Assembly (NCBI GenBank): GCA_002937505.1
Contig: PTJY01000001.1
Location: forward strand, 124,001 to 188,000
From: Alphaproteobacteria bacterium MarineAlpha12_Bin1
GTDB taxonomy: Bacteria > Pseudomonadota > Alphaproteobacteria > UBA6615
Length of the DNA: 64,000 bases
Direction of reading: 5' to 3'
Within the stretch, counting starts at the first letter, position 1. Every line of letters begins with the position of its first letter. The translations under genes and the position numbers were made by a program. This document shows, piece after piece, positions 62,533-64,000 of the stretch. Below the pieces are notes generated by a model. It did no database searches. It was not told the DNA's origin and worked only from the letters and a program-made list of their open reading frames with translations.

Positions 62533-63415
62533 AAAAACGATAACCTAAAATTTTGTAAGCAAGTTTGGCGGCTAGAAAGTCATAAGCAGGAAAACCTTTA
62601 ATAGGAGCTAGTTCAACTATATCTGCTCCAACTATGTTTGAAGCAACTTGCGACGCCTTATGAATTATTTTGATTACTTCTTCCCATGACATACCTCCCG
62701 GCTCTGGGGTGCCGGTAGCTGGCATAATACTAATATCAAAGCCATCAAGATCAACACTCAAATATGTTTGAGTATTGCGCAGAGGAGAAATAATTTCATC
62801 TATATTCCAGGACTCTTTATCCTTTGCCCAATATATATTTATACGATCGTTATTAGATTCATAAAAGGAAGCTTCTTGGGAGGATATACTCCTAACTCCA
62901 ACGCTAACCACTCTTACATCTTTATAATCCAAACATCTCCTGATTACTGTTGCATGAGACAATTTTTTCTGATCATACCTGTCTCTAAGATCAGCGTGGG
63001 CATCAATATGAAGAAGAGAAAGACCCTCTCCACTTTTTAAAAAAGGGCGTATGGCTCCTGCCGTTAAGGAATGTTCCCCACCTAAAATCAGAGGAAAAGA
63101 ATCGTCTTCCAATATATGACTTACGACTCCCTCCAACTGTTCCAAAGCGGGGCGAATTCCTGATTTAATGGTAAAAGGTGCAAGAGTTTTAAGATTAAAG
63201 TCCTTATATGGCTCATAACAAAGCTCCTCATCAAATAATTCCAACTGATGAGATGCTTTTATTATAGCTTCTGGGCCTTTAGATGTGCCTCGACCGTAGG
63301 TCACTGATTCCTCTATACCGAAAGGAACAACCGTAACCTTCTTCTTTCCGCGTCCGATTAAGAATTCTTTATCAGATAAACCCAAAAAACCCATCTTCGG
63401 AGATAAGATCTTCAT
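62519..63415 (-). CDS. speB: Agmatinase / ureohydrolase family enzyme
   Basis: Ureohydrolase of 298 residues that hydrolyses guanidino compounds such as agmatine to putrescine and urea. All six manganese ligands are present: H115 (LGGEHSL), D138, H140 and D142 (HIDAHADLRD), D222 and D224 (SVDLDGFD). The loop following the second motif (KLSHATVIRR) fits agmatinase rather than arginase, but guanidinobutyrase or similar activities cannot be excluded. Its ATG overlaps the stop of the deoxyhypusine-synthase homologue by four bases, so a common polyamine pathway is likely. Confidence 0.88.
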   Translation of the reverse strand: MKILSPKMGFLGLSDKEFLIGRGKKKVTVVPFGIEESVTYGRGTSKGPEAIIKASHQLELFDEELCYEPYKDFNLKTLAPFTIKSGIRPALEQLEGVVSHILEDDSFPLILGGEHSLTAGAIRPFLKSGEGLSLLHIDAHADLRDRYDQKKLSHATVIRRCLDYKDVRVVSVGVRSISSQEASFYESNNDRINIYWAKDKESWNIDEIISPLRNTQTYLSVDLDGFDISIMPATGTPEPGGMSWEEVIKIIHKASQVASNIVGADIVELAPIKGFPAYDFLAAKLAYKILGYRFFNSH

Positions 63416-64000
63416 TTACTGACAGAATCTTTATAAATCGACGCAAACCTCCTTTGAGGACGTTTCTTCCAGCTACCTCTATGGTATGCATCACTTGCTA
63501 ATAAAGGCATTACACTAGTTGCTTCAGCAAAGACCATTTGTTCCATTTTCGTATCAACTTTTCCCCACGATGAAGCCTCCTCAAGAGTAGATGAACTACA
63601 TGCACCATCGCGCACATCAGCAACAGTGATTTGAATAGCGTATTTATGCATTTCTGATTGATTACCTAATTTTTCGGCACAGACAACAATATCTTGTGCA
63701 TAATTTTTAGCCATACCCCCACCTATCATCAAGAGACCAGTAGTCCCCGATTTAATTTTGATTTCTGTTAACTCTCGAAAATCTCGCACAGAATCTATTG
63801 TTAGGTGTTTCTTGGGGTTTTTTTCTTGATGAATAACCAATCCCATTCCAGCACTGGAGTCAGTAAACGCTGGACAAAAGACAGGGACTTCTTTTTCAAA
63901 AGCCGTCTGAACTAAGGATCCAGATTTACGCGCATTTCCAGACGATAAGTAAGACCCCATATGACTGATAAATTCCCTGGAAGTATATGGACGATCTTCC
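63412..64000 (-). CDS. Deoxyhypusine synthase-like protein (5' end outside the window)
   Basis: C-terminal 195 residues of a larger gene that runs off the right edge; the frame stays open to 64000, beginning EDRPYTSREF. VPVFCPAFTDSSAG, LLMIGGGMAKNYAQD and EEASSWGKVD match deoxyhypusine synthase. SWGK contains the lysine that forms the enzyme-substrate imine in the human enzyme; its codon is at 63559-63561. Bacteria lack eIF5A, so a homospermidine-type polyamine product is the usual proposal for such homologues. Coupling to the agmatinase gene supports this, but the activity is unproven here. Confidence 0.85.
   Translation of the reverse strand, partial: EDRPYTSREFISHMGSYLSSGNARKSGSLVQTAFEKEVPVFCPAFTDSSAGMGLVIHQEKNPKKHLTIDSVRDFRELTEIKIKSGTTGLLMIGGGMAKNYAQDIVVCAEKLGNQSEMHKYAIQITVADVRDGACSSSTLEEASSWGKVDTKMEQMVFAEATSVMPLLASDAYHRGSWKKRPQRRFASIYKDSVSK

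Noticed and set aside
1-64000. Mobile elements, CRISPR arrays, defence islands or prophage.
   Set aside because: No transposase, integrase, phage gene, spaced repeat array or restriction nuclease is visible. CcrM is a solitary housekeeping methylase.

Overview
The window is a dense stretch of core chromosome (about 60 protein genes and one tRNA in 64 kb) from a low-GC, aerobic, probably marine and uncultured alphaproteobacterium. The lineage is inferred from gene content and order: a CcrM-type GANTC methylase next to rnhB, a DUF721-smc pair near mutY, a DUF1285-Nudix-cca block, ATP synthase with separate b and b' subunits in an atpI-B-E-b'-b cluster, plant-type GshA, APH-type ThrB followed by rnhA, split GcvPA/GcvPB, ETF-QO and a pmbA...waaA-lpxK block. 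I see no prophage, insertion sequence, integron, CRISPR array or defence island. Most short antisense frames are shadows.

Layout. 0.1-5.4 kb: trmL-hemF, then minus-strand cca, a CoA-type Nudix hydrolase, DUF1285 and DUF924, then a ChaC-like cyclotransferase and tRNA-Gln(UUG). 5.6-10 kb, minus strand: ETF-QO, a large TPR protein and ispE. 10.2-18.7 kb, plus strand: family 4-like uracil-DNA glycosylase, Slt transglycosylase, a MoaB-type protein, an orphan APH-fold kinase, a CPA2 antiporter, rnhB, ccrM and an amidohydrolase. 18.7-24 kb: mutY (minus), DUF721 and smc. 24-26.6 kb: the Fo sector of ATP synthase. 26.7-31.4 kb, minus strand: gcvT-gcvH-gcvPA-gcvPB behind a tandem glycine riboswitch. 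31.5-38.5 kb: a lipoprotein, a double CDGSH protein, ispH-thrB-rnhA, a peroxiredoxin, a DsbD/ScsB-like reductase and YqgE. 38.5-44.7 kb, minus strand: an MFS carrier, a GNAT acetyltransferase, an M16 peptidase, thrC and an M32 carboxypeptidase. 44.9-49.2 kb: tldD and an EmrAB-type pump. 49.2-53.1 kb: gshA, rsmE, ubiA and an orphan GYGSN protein. 53.3-58.8 kb: pmbA, an MsbA-like ABC exporter, waaA and lpxK. 58.9-64 kb: an M23 peptidase, xseA, purD, an agmatinase-family enzyme and a truncated deoxyhypusine-synthase homologue.

How the genes fit together. Several genes form recognisable modules: glycine cleavage under glycine control, threonine synthesis (thrB, thrC), glutathione synthesis and turnover (gshA, chaC), DNA and RNA-DNA repair (mutY, UDG, rnhA, rnhB, xseA), lipid A/Kdo assembly (msbA-like, waaA, lpxK), isoprenoid and quinone supply (ispE, ispH, ubiA) and a TldD/PmbA protease pair split over two loci. 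No obviously new multi-gene system stands out. The most interesting items are the riboswitch with its apparent two-hairpin expression platform, the overlapping agmatinase and DHS-like genes, the hairpin that places the atpI Shine-Dalgarno in its loop, a perfect palindrome in the thrC leader, and two orphan proteins (13428-14483 and 52363-53088).
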